Of a stretch of 33,237 bases of DNA, positions 24,507 to 32,235 are shown piece by piece. The notes beneath the pieces were generated by a model that saw only the letters and a list, made by a program, of their open reading frames with translations, did not search any database and was not told where the DNA came from. The DNA lies in the NCBI GenBank assembly GCA_964407855.1, contig CAYOXI010000026.1, positions 1-33,237 of the forward strand, in the 5' to 3' direction. Every line of letters begins with the position of its first letter. Position 1 is the stretch's first letter. This stretch comes from SHZI01 sp964407855. Lineage in GTDB: Bacteria; Pseudomonadota; Gammaproteobacteria; Steroidobacterales; GCA-2729495. The position numbers were made by a program, and so were the translations under genes.

Positions 24507-25724
24507 TCAGATAACGCCGCGGGCGCGCAGATCGGCCAGGCGGTGGTCGTCGAATTTCAGCAGCGCGCGGTAGATTTCGTCGCTGTGCTGACCGAGCTCC
24601 GGGGCAGGTGTCCGGATGCCACCCGGGGTTGCGGACAGCTTCGGAGCCACGTTCTGCATGCGCAGTTCGCCGAACCTCGGGTGCAACGTGGAGACGATGG
24701 CCTGGCGAGCCTGGAAATGGGCATCTTCCAGCATCTCCGGCGTACGGTAGATCTTGCCGGAGGGGATGCCGAACCTGTCCATCAGGGCTTCGAGTGGCAC
24801 TGCATCCATGGTACGCGTCCAGTCGGCAATGAGATCGTCCAGTTCCTTCTGCCGGGCACCACGGGCGGTATGGGTCGCATAGCGCTCGTCGCGGGCGAGC
24901 TCTGGTTGCCCCATGGCTTCGGCGAGACGCCCGAAGACCGTATCCTGGTTGGCTGCGATGAGGATCATGCCGCCATCCCGCGTCGGATAGACATTGGAGG
25001 GCGCAACGTTGGGCAGGATCGCCCCGGTCCGTTCCCGGACGTAGCCGGTCTTGTCGTACTCGGTGACGAGTGACTCCATCATGTTGAGCACCGCCTCATA
25101 AATGGCGGAATCCACCACCTGGCCCTGTCCGGTGCGCTCCCGGTAGTGGAGAGCGGAGAGAGCGCCGATGCAGGCGAAGGTGGCCGCCAGGGAATCACCG
25201 ATGCTGATTCCCATGCGGCTTGGCGGCGTCGACGGGTCGCCACAAACGTAGCGCAGGCCACCCATCGCCTCACCGACCGCACCGAAGCCGGCCCGCTTGG
25301 CGTAAGGGCCGGTCTGACCGAACCCGGAAACCCGGATCATGATCAGCCGCGGGTTGATTTCCCGCAGCTGTTCGTAGGCAAGGTTCCAGCGTTCGAGCGT
25401 GCCGGGGCGAAAGTTCTCCAGCAGAAAATCTGCCTGGGCGATGAGATCCCGCGCAATCGCCTGGCCTTCGGCCTCGCGCAGGTTGAGCGTGACCGACTTC
25501 TTGTTGCGGGCGACCACCGGCCACCAGAGTGACATGCCGTGGGCTTTCTCCCGGCCCCACTCGCGCATCGGATCGCCCTGGCCCGGCGGCTCGATCTTGA
25601 TCACCTCGGCGCCAAAGTCGCCCATCAGCTGACCGCAGAATGGCCCCGCCAGCAGCGTGCCCATCTCGATGAGTCGCAGCCCCGCGAGTGGGCCCGATCC
25701 TGATTTTCCGTGGTCTGCCATCAT
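24507..25724 (-). CDS. Type III (CaiB/BaiF) CoA-transferase
   Basis: From the ATG at 25724 the protein has 405 residues, typical of the family. RLIEMGTLLAGPFCGQLMGDFGAEVIKIEPP is the N-terminal block, split here for length (positions 18-46). NFRPGTLERW and SGFGQTGPYAKRAGFG follow. The catalytic Asp is D177 in MGISIGDSLAA, which forms the aspartyl-CoA anhydride. These enzymes move CoA between carboxylic acids. The divergent HMG-CoA-lyase-like gene suggests it activates the lyase substrate. An open frame continues upstream to 26246 but runs antisense into the lyase gene and is not family-like. Confidence 0.93.
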   Translation of the reverse strand: MMADHGKSGSGPLAGLRLIEMGTLLAGPFCGQLMGDFGAEVIKIEPPGQGDPMREWGREKAHGMSLWWPVVARNKKSVTLNLREAEGQAIARDLIAQADFLLENFRPGTLERWNLAYEQLREINPRLIMIRVSGFGQTGPYAKRAGFGAVGEAMGGLRYVCGDPSTPPSRMGISIGDSLAATFACIGALSALHYRERTGQGQVVDSAIYEAVLNMMESLVTEYDKTGYVRERTGAILPNVAPSNVYPTRDGGMILIAANQDTVFGRLAEAMGQPELARDERYATHTARGARQKELDDLIADWTRTMDAVPLEALMDRFGIPSGKIYRTPEMLEDAHFQARQAIVSTLHPRFGELRMQNVAPKLSATPGGIRTPAPELGQHSDEIYRALLKFDDHRLADLRARGVI

Positions 25725-25900
25725 GAAAACCCCATGAAACTGGATTGCCAATGCGCCTGCAGGCATCCCCTTGCCAGGCGCGGAGACCCTTACGGCAGCA
25801 ACGCGGGGCATCCAGGCCAGAAGCGGTGTTGCATAGCGACGGTCGGCGGCGACCCGCACCGCCTGAACCGGATGACAGGCAGCGTACCGCCGCCTTGTTC

Positions 25901-25928
25901 TTGTATCGCTGCCTGCGGTGTATAGAAT
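25901..25928 (+). promoter_or_regulatory. Putative promoter of the HMG-CoA-lyase-like gene
   Basis: TTGTAT (25901-25906) and TAGAAT (25923-25928, 5 of 6) are separated by 16 bp. The expected start is near 25935, about 20 nt before the ATG at 25956. The 231-bp divergent gap (25725-25955) otherwise holds GC-rich DNA with no clear operator. Confidence 0.55.
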
Positions 25929-25955
25929 AACGGATTTCCCGGCCCCTGTAAGTCC

Positions 25956-26894
25956 ATGAGCCAGCATCCGCGCCACGTTTCCATCATTGAGGTTGGTCCC
26001 CGGGACGGCCTGCAGAGCGAGCCGGAAGTTCTCCCGACCGAGACCAAGATCGAGTTCATCACCCGCGCCCTCGACGCCGGCATCCGGCGGCTTGAAGTGG
26101 CCAGTTTTGTCCATCCCAAGCGCGTCCCGCAGATGGCCGATGCGGAGGACGTGATTCGCGGCCTGCCACGGCTGGACGGCGTCACTTACATCGGGCTCGT
26201 TCTGAACCGCAAGGGCTTTGACCGCGCCCGGCTGACTGGTATCCATGAGATTGGCATGGCCGTCGTAGCCAGCAATACCTACAACCAGCGCAATCAGGGC
26301 GTCCCGACGTCCGAATCAGTGAAGACCTGGGTCGAGATCGCGCGGGAAGCCCGCAGTGCCGGAATCAGGGCCAATGTCATGATCTCGTCCGCCTTTGGTT
26401 GCCCCTTTGAAGGCGAGGTGCCACTCCGCCATGTTCTGGATCTCGTTGAGCAGGTGATGGAGGGCGACCCGGTGGAGCTCGGCATTGCGGACAGCATCGG
26501 GGTTGCCGTGCCCCGCCAGGTCAGCGAACTGCTGGCCGCGGTCCGGGAGAAAGTGCCGGGTGTGCCCCTGCGCTGCCACTTTCACAACACCCGAAACACC
26601 GGGATTGCCAACGCCCAGGCAGCACTGGACGCAGGCGTAGCGTCCCTTGATGCCAGCATTGGTGGCATCGGTGGCTGTCCGTTCGCACCGGCCGCCACGG
26701 GAAATATCCCTACGGATGACCTGCTGTACATGCTGGACCGTTCGGGTGTCGACACCGGCGTATCGCTGGACAAGATCATCGAAACGAGCCGGTGGCTGCA
26801 GGCGCGTCTGAGTCGCGACACACCGGCGATGCTGCCAAAGGCAGGCCGATTTCCGCAGATTGCCGAACTCAATCGCACCCGTCTTGCCGGCTGA
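25956..26894 (+). CDS. Hydroxymethylglutaryl-CoA lyase-like enzyme
   Basis: The 312-residue TIM-barrel protein belongs to the HMGL/DRE family. VGPRDGLQSEP has the catalytic Arg and metal Asp (R16, D17). CHFHNTRNTGIANA has the metal-binding His pair. GGCPFAPAATGNIPTDDLLYML carries the mobile-loop Cys of HMG-CoA lyase. The H-x-H loop reads HFHNTRNTG where classic HMG-CoA lyases have HCHDTYGQA, so it belongs to a paralogous subgroup whose substrate may be another 3-hydroxy-dicarboxyl-CoA. Lying head to head with a type III CoA-transferase supports a two-step activate-and-cleave pathway. Classical leucine-degradation partners are not in the window. Confidence 0.88.
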   Translation: MSQHPRHVSIIEVGPRDGLQSEPEVLPTETKIEFITRALDAGIRRLEVASFVHPKRVPQMADAEDVIRGLPRLDGVTYIGLVLNRKGFDRARLTGIHEIGMAVVASNTYNQRNQGVPTSESVKTWVEIAREARSAGIRANVMISSAFGCPFEGEVPLRHVLDLVEQVMEGDPVELGIADSIGVAVPRQVSELLAAVREKVPGVPLRCHFHNTRNTGIANAQAALDAGVASLDASIGGIGGCPFAPAATGNIPTDDLLYMLDRSGVDTGVSLDKIIETSRWLQARLSRDTPAMLPKAGRFPQIAELNRTRLAG

Positions 26895-26957
26895 GGCGGC
26901 TTTCAGGAAATAGAAATAATAGAGCCCGTAGCAGGCGGGAAAGACCTGCGATGCCAG

Positions 26958-26975
26958 GCCGGTAGAACCACCGGC
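26958..26975 (+). other. Stem-loop in the leader before hyuA
   Basis: GCCGGT (26958-26963) and ACCGGC (26970-26975) form a perfect 6-bp stem with loop AGAACC. A weaker hairpin, GCAGG (26931-26935) with CCTGC (26945-26949), lies just upstream. They occupy the 150-nt gap between the lyase and hyuA. There is no T-tract, and I do not recognise a known riboswitch. They may act in mRNA processing or as weak terminators. Confidence 0.35.
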
Positions 26976-27044
26976 GACACCAGCGACGGTCCGCGGCAGA
27001 ATTCCACAGACTGAGCATAGATATTCATCGGAGAGGCCTGAGTT

Positions 27045-29102
27045 ATGAGTTACCGGTTAGGCGTTGACGTGGGTGGTACTTTCACCGATTTGCTGCTCAT
27101 CAACGAGCAGAACGGCGATATCTTCACCGCCAAGGTGCCGAGCACACCCCACGATTCTTCCGTCGGCGTCCTCAACGGGATAGAGCGGGTCTGCAAGAAC
27201 GCGGGCATCGATCCCACCAGGATCACCCATTTCATGCATGGCACGACCGTGGCGACCAACACGGTGCTGACCGGCAGTGGCGCCAGGGTTGGCCTCGTCA
27301 CCACGAAGGGCTACCGCCAGGTCCTGCAGATCGCCCGGTCCTTCGTGCCTGGCGGCCTCGGGGGGTGGGTCATCTACAACAAGAGCCTGCCACTGGCACC
27401 GCTGGCCCTGACCATCGAGGCGGACGAGCGGGTTGGTGCCCGGGGCGAGGTGGTCCGCAAGCTCGATGAGGCCAAGCTTCGCCGGGACCTGAAGGCGCTG
27501 GGCAAGAAGGGCATTGAGGCCCTGACCATCTCCCTGATCAATTCCTTCGCCAATGCCAGCCACGAACAGCAGGTGGCCCGGATCGCCAAGGAAGTCATGC
27601 CCGACATCCCCGTATCCCTGTCCTCCGAGATCGTTCCCGAGATGCAGGAGTACGAGCGAACCATCACCACGGTGGCCAACTCCTACGTGCGCCCGAAGGT
27701 CGAGACCTACGTTCGCAACCTCCATCGCCAGCTCCAGAAGACCATGAACAAGGTCCAGCTGCACATCCTGCGCTCGGATGGCGGCCTTGCCTCAGCCAAG
27801 GCGGCCGAGGCCTATCCCGTGAACCTGCTGATGAGCGGTCCTGCCGGTGGAGTGTCGGGTGCCGTCTGGGTGGCCCAGCAGGCTGGTTTCCGCAACCTGC
27901 TGACCTTCGACATGGGTGGCACCTCCACCGACGTCTGCCTCGTTGAGGACGCCAAGGCCCAGCTCCGCCGCGAGACCACGGTTGGCGACGTCACGGTGCG
28001 CGCCTCGTCCGTGGACGTCCGGACGGTGGGGGCGGGTGGCGGTTCGATTGCGAAGGTTCCTGCCCTGACGAAAGCGCTGCGCGTCGGGCCGGAAAGCGCT
28101 GGCGCCGTACCTGGCCCGGCGGCCTACAACCGGGGCGGGACACTGCCGACCGTCACTGATGCCAATCTGGTCCTCGGCTACCTGCCGAGTGGCGAGGTAC
28201 GGCTGGGCGGTGACATGAAAGTACGCCGCGACCTGGCTGAAAAGGCCGTGCAGACGGTTGCTGACGCACTGGGCCTCGGCCTGAAGGAAGCCGCTGCCGG
28301 CATCATCGATATCGTCAACGAAAACATGTACGGGGCGCTTCGGCTCGTGTCCGTCGAAAAGGGCTATGACCCGCGGGATTTCGCCCTGATTGCCTTCGGC
28401 GGCGCGGGCCCGCTGCACGCCAACGCCATCGGCAAGCTGATGAGCTCATGGCCGGTGATCATTCCGCCTGGCCCGGGCGTGCTGTGCGCCTACGGGGATG
28501 CCACCACCAGAGTCCGGGATGAGTCGTCACGCACCTTCATCCGCCGTTTCAGCGAGACCAGCGTCAAGGAAGTGGCCAGGATCTTCCGCAATCTGGCCAG
28601 CGGTGCCTCCAAGGCGCTCGACAATGAAGGCATTCCCAAGGCGGACCAGACCCTCAGCTACCAGGTTGACATCCGCTACCAAGGCCAGGGGCTTCTCCTG
28701 ACCGTGGATTTCGAGATCGACGAATTCGACAAGGGCGGCCTGGACATCATTGGCGAGCGTTTCGATGAAATGCATCGCCAGCTCTTCACCTTTGCGCTGC
28801 CCCTGGAAAAGGAACTGGTCAACCTGCGCGCTGTGGCCCAGGGCAAGCCAACCAATGTGCGGGCGCAGCGCGTCGAAAAGGGCGGACGCAGTCCCACGGC
28901 GGCAGCCTCCGCGAAGCTCAAGGTCTATGTGGAAGGCAAGGACCAGGAGGCGATCCTGTACGACCGTTCGAAACTCAGGTCGGGCAACGTCGTGCCCGGT
29001 CCGGCCGTCGTCCTCGAGATGGATTCCACGACGCTGATCCTTCCCGGCCACGAAGGAACCGTCGACGACTGGGGCAACATTCTTATCAACCCCGTTGCCT
29101 AG
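27045..29102 (+). CDS. Hydantoinase/oxoprolinase subunit A (HyuA-type, ATP-dependent)
   Basis: The 685-residue protein has the hydantoinase A N-terminal and catalytic domains. RLGVDVGGTFTDLLL is the first actin-like phosphate loop and LLTFDMGGTSTDVCLV the second; VRTVGAGGGSIAKV and FGGAGPLHANAI follow. HyuA uses ATP to phosphorylate a substrate carbonyl. With HyuB it forms N-methylhydantoinase, 5-oxoprolinase, or the core of acetone/acetophenone carboxylases. GGAGAGG lies 8 nt before ATG, a strong ribosome-binding site. The gene precedes hyuB; apparent spacing is inflated by the N gap and is probably 63 nt. The subfamily and substrate cannot be chosen from sequence alone. Confidence 0.92.
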   Translation: MSYRLGVDVGGTFTDLLLINEQNGDIFTAKVPSTPHDSSVGVLNGIERVCKNAGIDPTRITHFMHGTTVATNTVLTGSGARVGLVTTKGYRQVLQIARSFVPGGLGGWVIYNKSLPLAPLALTIEADERVGARGEVVRKLDEAKLRRDLKALGKKGIEALTISLINSFANASHEQQVARIAKEVMPDIPVSLSSEIVPEMQEYERTITTVANSYVRPKVETYVRNLHRQLQKTMNKVQLHILRSDGGLASAKAAEAYPVNLLMSGPAGGVSGAVWVAQQAGFRNLLTFDMGGTSTDVCLVEDAKAQLRRETTVGDVTVRASSVDVRTVGAGGGSIAKVPALTKALRVGPESAGAVPGPAAYNRGGTLPTVTDANLVLGYLPSGEVRLGGDMKVRRDLAEKAVQTVADALGLGLKEAAAGIIDIVNENMYGALRLVSVEKGYDPRDFALIAFGGAGPLHANAIGKLMSSWPVIIPPGPGVLCAYGDATTRVRDESSRTFIRRFSETSVKEVARIFRNLASGASKALDNEGIPKADQTLSYQVDIRYQGQGLLLTVDFEIDEFDKGGLDIIGERFDEMHRQLFTFALPLEKELVNLRAVAQGKPTNVRAQRVEKGGRSPTAAASAKLKVYVEGKDQEAILYDRSKLRSGNVVPGPAVVLEMDSTTLILPGHEGTVDDWGNILINPVA

Positions 29103-29105
29103 ATC

Positions 29106-29160
29106 AGCGTCAACCAGATCAGCACCAGCCAGATTCAGATAGCGCCAGGATTCAGGAGTA
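29106..29160 (+). repeat. 55-bp sequence duplicated across the assembly gap (left copy)
   Basis: This stretch is identical base for base to 29261-29315. It abuts the left edge of the N run. The likeliest explanation is an unmerged overlap between two contig ends (55 is a common assembler k-mer), not a biological duplication. Confidence 0.9.
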
Positions 29161-29260
29161 NNNNNNNNNNNNNNNNNNNNNNNNNNNNNNNNNNNNNNNN
29201 NNNNNNNNNNNNNNNNNNNNNNNNNNNNNNNNNNNNNNNNNNNNNNNNNNNNNNNNNNNN
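29161..29260. other. Assembly gap of exactly 100 N
   Basis: The run of 100 unknown bases is a standard placeholder for a gap of unknown length. Its identical 55-bp borders suggest the true gap is negative (an overlap) and that no sequence is missing between hyuA and hyuB. Confidence 0.97.
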
Positions 29261-29315
29261 AGCGTCAACCAGATCAGCACCAGCCAGATTCAGATAGCGC
29301 CAGGATTCAGGAGTA
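29261..29315 (+). repeat. 55-bp sequence duplicated across the assembly gap (right copy)
   Basis: Identical to 29106-29160. It ends within the hyuB ribosome-binding region: the AGGAG at 29309-29313 lies inside the copy, 7 nt before the hyuB ATG. Confidence 0.9.
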
Positions 29316-29320
29316 GCTCC

Positions 29321-31246
29321 ATGCCAGCCAGAATTGTTGAAACACGGCCACGGCCATTCAAGCGGCTCAAGATCGACCCGATTACGCTCGACATCATTGA
29401 GAACGCGATGCTGAACGCCCGCTGGGAGATGGACACGGTGCTGTTCCGCACCGCCATGTCACCGGGCATCCGCGAACAGCACGACGAGTTCCCGATGATC
29501 GCCAACCTCGACGGCAAGATGGTGGTCGGGCAGTTCGGGAGCTTTATCTACGGCTTCAAGGCGGCCTACGACGGAACCATCGAAGAGGGCGACATGTTCC
29601 TCACGACCGATCCTTACTCGTGCAACGGGGCTGTCAGCCACTCAAATGACTGGCTGCTCCTGCGCCCGATCTTCAAGGATGGCCGCCTGATCTCCTACGC
29701 TGCCATGTTCGGTCACATGACCGATATCGGCGGCAAGGTGCCTGGCAGCCTGCCGACGGATGCCCAGTCCATTTTCGAGGAGGGGATTCGTGTGCCGCCG
29801 ACCAAGATCTTCAAGAAGGATGTGCTGCAGGAGGACATCCTTGAGCTGATACTGCACAACTGCCGCATGCCGCAGTGGAACCGCAGCGACTTTTACGCAA
29901 TCGTCGCGGCCATCCGGACCGCGGAGAAGCGGGTAATCGAGATGTCCAACCGGTTCGGCGACGACACCTTCTATTCTGCACTGGAGGATCTCCTCGACCG
30001 CAACAAGCGCGCCATGTCCAGATTGATCAAGGATGCCGTTCCGGCCAAGAAGCAGTACTTCGAGGATTACATCTGCGACGACGGTATGGGCATGGGGCCG
30101 TACAAGATCAAGTGCGCGATGTGGCGGGAAGGTGACAAGGTCATCTTCGACTTCGACGGTACCGATCCCCAGTCGACCAGTTCCGTGAACTTCTACCTCA
30201 ACGAGGAGATGTTCAAGATGTTCTGTGGCGTCTACATGATCATGGTTTTCGATCCGCAGATCATGTTCAACGACGGTTTCTATGACCTGATGGAGGTGCG
30301 CATACCGGAAGGCACGCTGCTGAAGCCCCGCTCGCCGGCAGCCCTGTCCTGCCGTACCCATGCACTCGGGCGGATCTTCGACATCCTGGGCGGTCTTCTT
30401 GGCCAGGGAAATCCGGACTTCCTGTGTGCTGCCGGTTTTTCCGACAGCCCCCACTTCATGTACTCGGGATACCGGAAGAATGGCGAGTGGTACCAGCTCT
30501 ATTCGATCGGCTTCGGGGGCGTTCCCGGCAAGCCCTTCGGTGACGGCCCGGATGGTCACTCGCTGTGGCCGAGCTTCACCAATGTGCCGAATGAATTCCT
30601 CGAAAGTTATTTTCCGTTGCGTATCGAGGCCTACGAGACGCTGGCCGACACCGGTGGACCCGGCCTGCACCGTGGCGGCAATGCGCTCCGCGTAGGCTAT
30701 CGCTTCCTGGAGCCCGGCCAGATATCAATCCATGACGATCGCTGGCTGACCTATCCCTGGGGTGTCAACGGGGGTCTTCCCGGTGCACGTAGCCGGAAGA
30801 TCCTGACCAAGAAAAATGGCAAGAAGGTCCTCCTGCCGTCCAAATGCGACCGCGTCGTCGTCGAAGAGGGTGACCTGCTGTACTTTGACACCTGGGGTGG
30901 CGGTGGCTGGGGGGACCCCCTGAAGCGGCCCGCGGAAAAGGTCGCCTTCGATGTGGAGGCCGGACTGGTCAGCCGCGAGGGTGCCAAGCGCTACGGGGTG
31001 GTCATCAAGGCAAATGGCACCGTGGACGAGAAGGCCACCCAGTCGCTACGTGCACGGATGGCCAAGAAGCGCGGCAAGACCAAGCTCTTTGATTTCGGCG
31101 GGACGATTCCCGAACTGAAAAAGAAGTGCAAGAAGGAAACTGGCCTGGAGCCACCGGCAACCCCGGTATTCCAGAGTCGTTTCCGCGCGGGCGCTGAGGC
31201 CATCAAACCGGTTGCCGGGCGAAAGGGTGCCCGCAAGGCCGCCTGA
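29321..31246 (+). CDS. Hydantoinase/oxoprolinase subunit B (HyuB-type)
   Basis: The 641-residue protein is a full-length hydantoinase B-family subunit. LDIIENAMLNARWEMDTVLFRTAMSP and the block with DPYSCNGAVSHSNDW and FGHMTDIGG are the N-terminal signature carrying likely metal ligands (Asp/His). FDFDGTDPQSTSSVNFYLNE and TGGPGLHRGGNALRVGYRF are the later signatures. The last roughly 75 residues are Lys-rich (KKKCKKETGLEPPATP and a basic tail), a C-terminal extension shared by some HyuB homologues. It acts with HyuA on the phosphorylated intermediate. A good AGGAG lies 7 nt before ATG. No acetone-carboxylase gamma-type gene follows. Confidence 0.92.
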   Translation: MPARIVETRPRPFKRLKIDPITLDIIENAMLNARWEMDTVLFRTAMSPGIREQHDEFPMIANLDGKMVVGQFGSFIYGFKAAYDGTIEEGDMFLTTDPYSCNGAVSHSNDWLLLRPIFKDGRLISYAAMFGHMTDIGGKVPGSLPTDAQSIFEEGIRVPPTKIFKKDVLQEDILELILHNCRMPQWNRSDFYAIVAAIRTAEKRVIEMSNRFGDDTFYSALEDLLDRNKRAMSRLIKDAVPAKKQYFEDYICDDGMGMGPYKIKCAMWREGDKVIFDFDGTDPQSTSSVNFYLNEEMFKMFCGVYMIMVFDPQIMFNDGFYDLMEVRIPEGTLLKPRSPAALSCRTHALGRIFDILGGLLGQGNPDFLCAAGFSDSPHFMYSGYRKNGEWYQLYSIGFGGVPGKPFGDGPDGHSLWPSFTNVPNEFLESYFPLRIEAYETLADTGGPGLHRGGNALRVGYRFLEPGQISIHDDRWLTYPWGVNGGLPGARSRKILTKKNGKKVLLPSKCDRVVVEEGDLLYFDTWGGGGWGDPLKRPAEKVAFDVEAGLVSREGAKRYGVVIKANGTVDEKATQSLRARMAKKRGKTKLFDFGGTIPELKKKCKKETGLEPPATPVFQSRFRAGAEAIKPVAGRKGARKAA

Positions 31247-31262
31247 GGCCAGCGCGGATCAA

Positions 31263-31288
31263 GGGCCCGGCATCAAGCTGCCGGGCCC
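31263..31288. terminator. Bidirectional hairpin between hyuB and iclR
   Basis: GGGCCCGGCA (31263-31272) and TGCCGGGCCC (31279-31288) form a perfect 10-bp stem with loop TCAAGC. It fills the 44-nt gap between the convergent hyuB and iclR stops. T-tracts on either side are poor, so termination may be only partly intrinsic, but position and stem strength fit a shared terminator. Confidence 0.65.
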
Positions 31289-31290
31289 GT

Positions 31291-32118
31291 TCAGGACGAG
31301 CCTGTGGCCTGCGGACTGTCCGTGGCGATCGGCAGCGCCTGGTTCTCCCCCTGTCCCCGGAAATCTTCGCCGATGCGCTGGGCAACGTCCCTGAGGCGGG
31401 GCAGGAGGCGCTGCAGGGCTTCTGCTTCCGGCACGGCCGTGCTGGAGAACCGGATCGTCAGCGCGGCCAGAAGGCGTTCGCCGGCAAGGATCGGCACTGA
31501 CAGGCTGAGTTCATCAGAGACACGCCGGGACCTGCGCCAGGCCGAGTAGCCCCGCCGGCGGGTATCGGCCAGCAGGTCCTGCACCTTCTTGCGATTGGCG
31601 GCGGCCTGATCCTCCGGGCGCTTGGACCTGGCCAGCAGGTCGAGCAGTGCGTCCTGCTGTTCCCTGGGGCACCAGGCCAAGTAGGCAAGGCCGGATGCCG
31701 AGCCAAGCATGGGAACGCGGAAGCCCGGCCCGCGCTTCTCCACGGCCAGCGGACTCCGGTGGTCGGTAGTCTGCCGGACCAGCATGGAGGATCCGGACAG
31801 GGTGGCAATGGCGATCGGCCAGACGAGTTCGGCCGTCAGCTCGTACATGTAAGGACGGGCAATCTGCGTTACCCAGGCTTCGTCGTCGAAGCCGTCTGAC
31901 AACCCCCGGACCATGATCGTCAGGCGGTAGCGTTCATCGCTGATGGCACGGTAGGCATACCCGGCATGGCACAGTGTCTCGAGGATGCGATAGGTCGTCG
32001 TGCGGGGCAGATCAATTTCCGCAGCAACTTCGGAGACGGTTGCCCCGTTGTGCTGATTGAGGACATGCAGGACTTCGAGACCGCGCTGCAGGGCGCGGAT
32101 GGGGCGGGTGGACGTCAT
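31291..32118 (-). CDS. IclR-family regulator, MhpR-like
   Basis: From ATG 32118 the protein has 275 residues. Residues about 5-65 are the winged helix-turn-helix (ALQRGLEVLHVLNQHNGATVSEVAAE-type, then LPRTTTYRILETL); residues about 80-260 are the IclR effector domain. Several stretches resemble E. coli MhpR, activator of phenylpropionate catabolism: YRLTIMVRGLSDGFDDEAWV and ASGLAYLAWCP. The longer open frame to 32712 is antisense to the SDR gene and is rejected. It is divergent from the SDR and convergent with hyuB, so it probably controls the neighbouring catabolic genes; an aromatic or short organic-acid ligand is a guess. Confidence 0.9.
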   Translation of the reverse strand: MTSTRPIRALQRGLEVLHVLNQHNGATVSEVAAEIDLPRTTTYRILETLCHAGYAYRAISDERYRLTIMVRGLSDGFDDEAWVTQIARPYMYELTAELVWPIAIATLSGSSMLVRQTTDHRSPLAVEKRGPGFRVPMLGSASGLAYLAWCPREQQDALLDLLARSKRPEDQAAANRKKVQDLLADTRRRGYSAWRRSRRVSDELSLSVPILAGERLLAALTIRFSSTAVPEAEALQRLLPRLRDVAQRIGEDFRGQGENQALPIATDSPQATGSS

Positions 32119-32152
32119 GATGTGCTTCGGAGCCGTGACCAACAGGCGGACA

Positions 32153-32181
32153 ATGCTAATCGCTAGCAGTCCCGTTGCCAA
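32153..32181 (-). promoter_or_regulatory. Putative iclR promoter
   Basis: On the minus strand TTGGCA (32176-32181, 5 of 6) is followed after exactly 17 bp by TAGCAT (32153-32158, 4 of 6), 34 nt before the iclR ATG. GCTAATCGCTAGC overlaps the -10 and includes a CTAG-centred near-palindrome that could be an operator. The rest of the divergent gap to 32235 contains two CCCGGTT repeats. Confidence 0.55.
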
Positions 32182-32235
32182 GCACCGGGTCCCGGTTGTC
32201 CGGGGTGCCCGGTTCTGCCGGTCGGCATCGCATCC

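Noticed and set aside
29106..29315. Direct repeat as a biological duplication or attachment site
   Set aside because: The copies touch both edges of a 100-N run and match an assembler overlap length. No integrase or mobile gene is nearby.
29642..30670. A 342-codon minus-strand frame inside hyuB
   Set aside because: It is the shadow of hyuB, whose signatures are continuous across this stretch.
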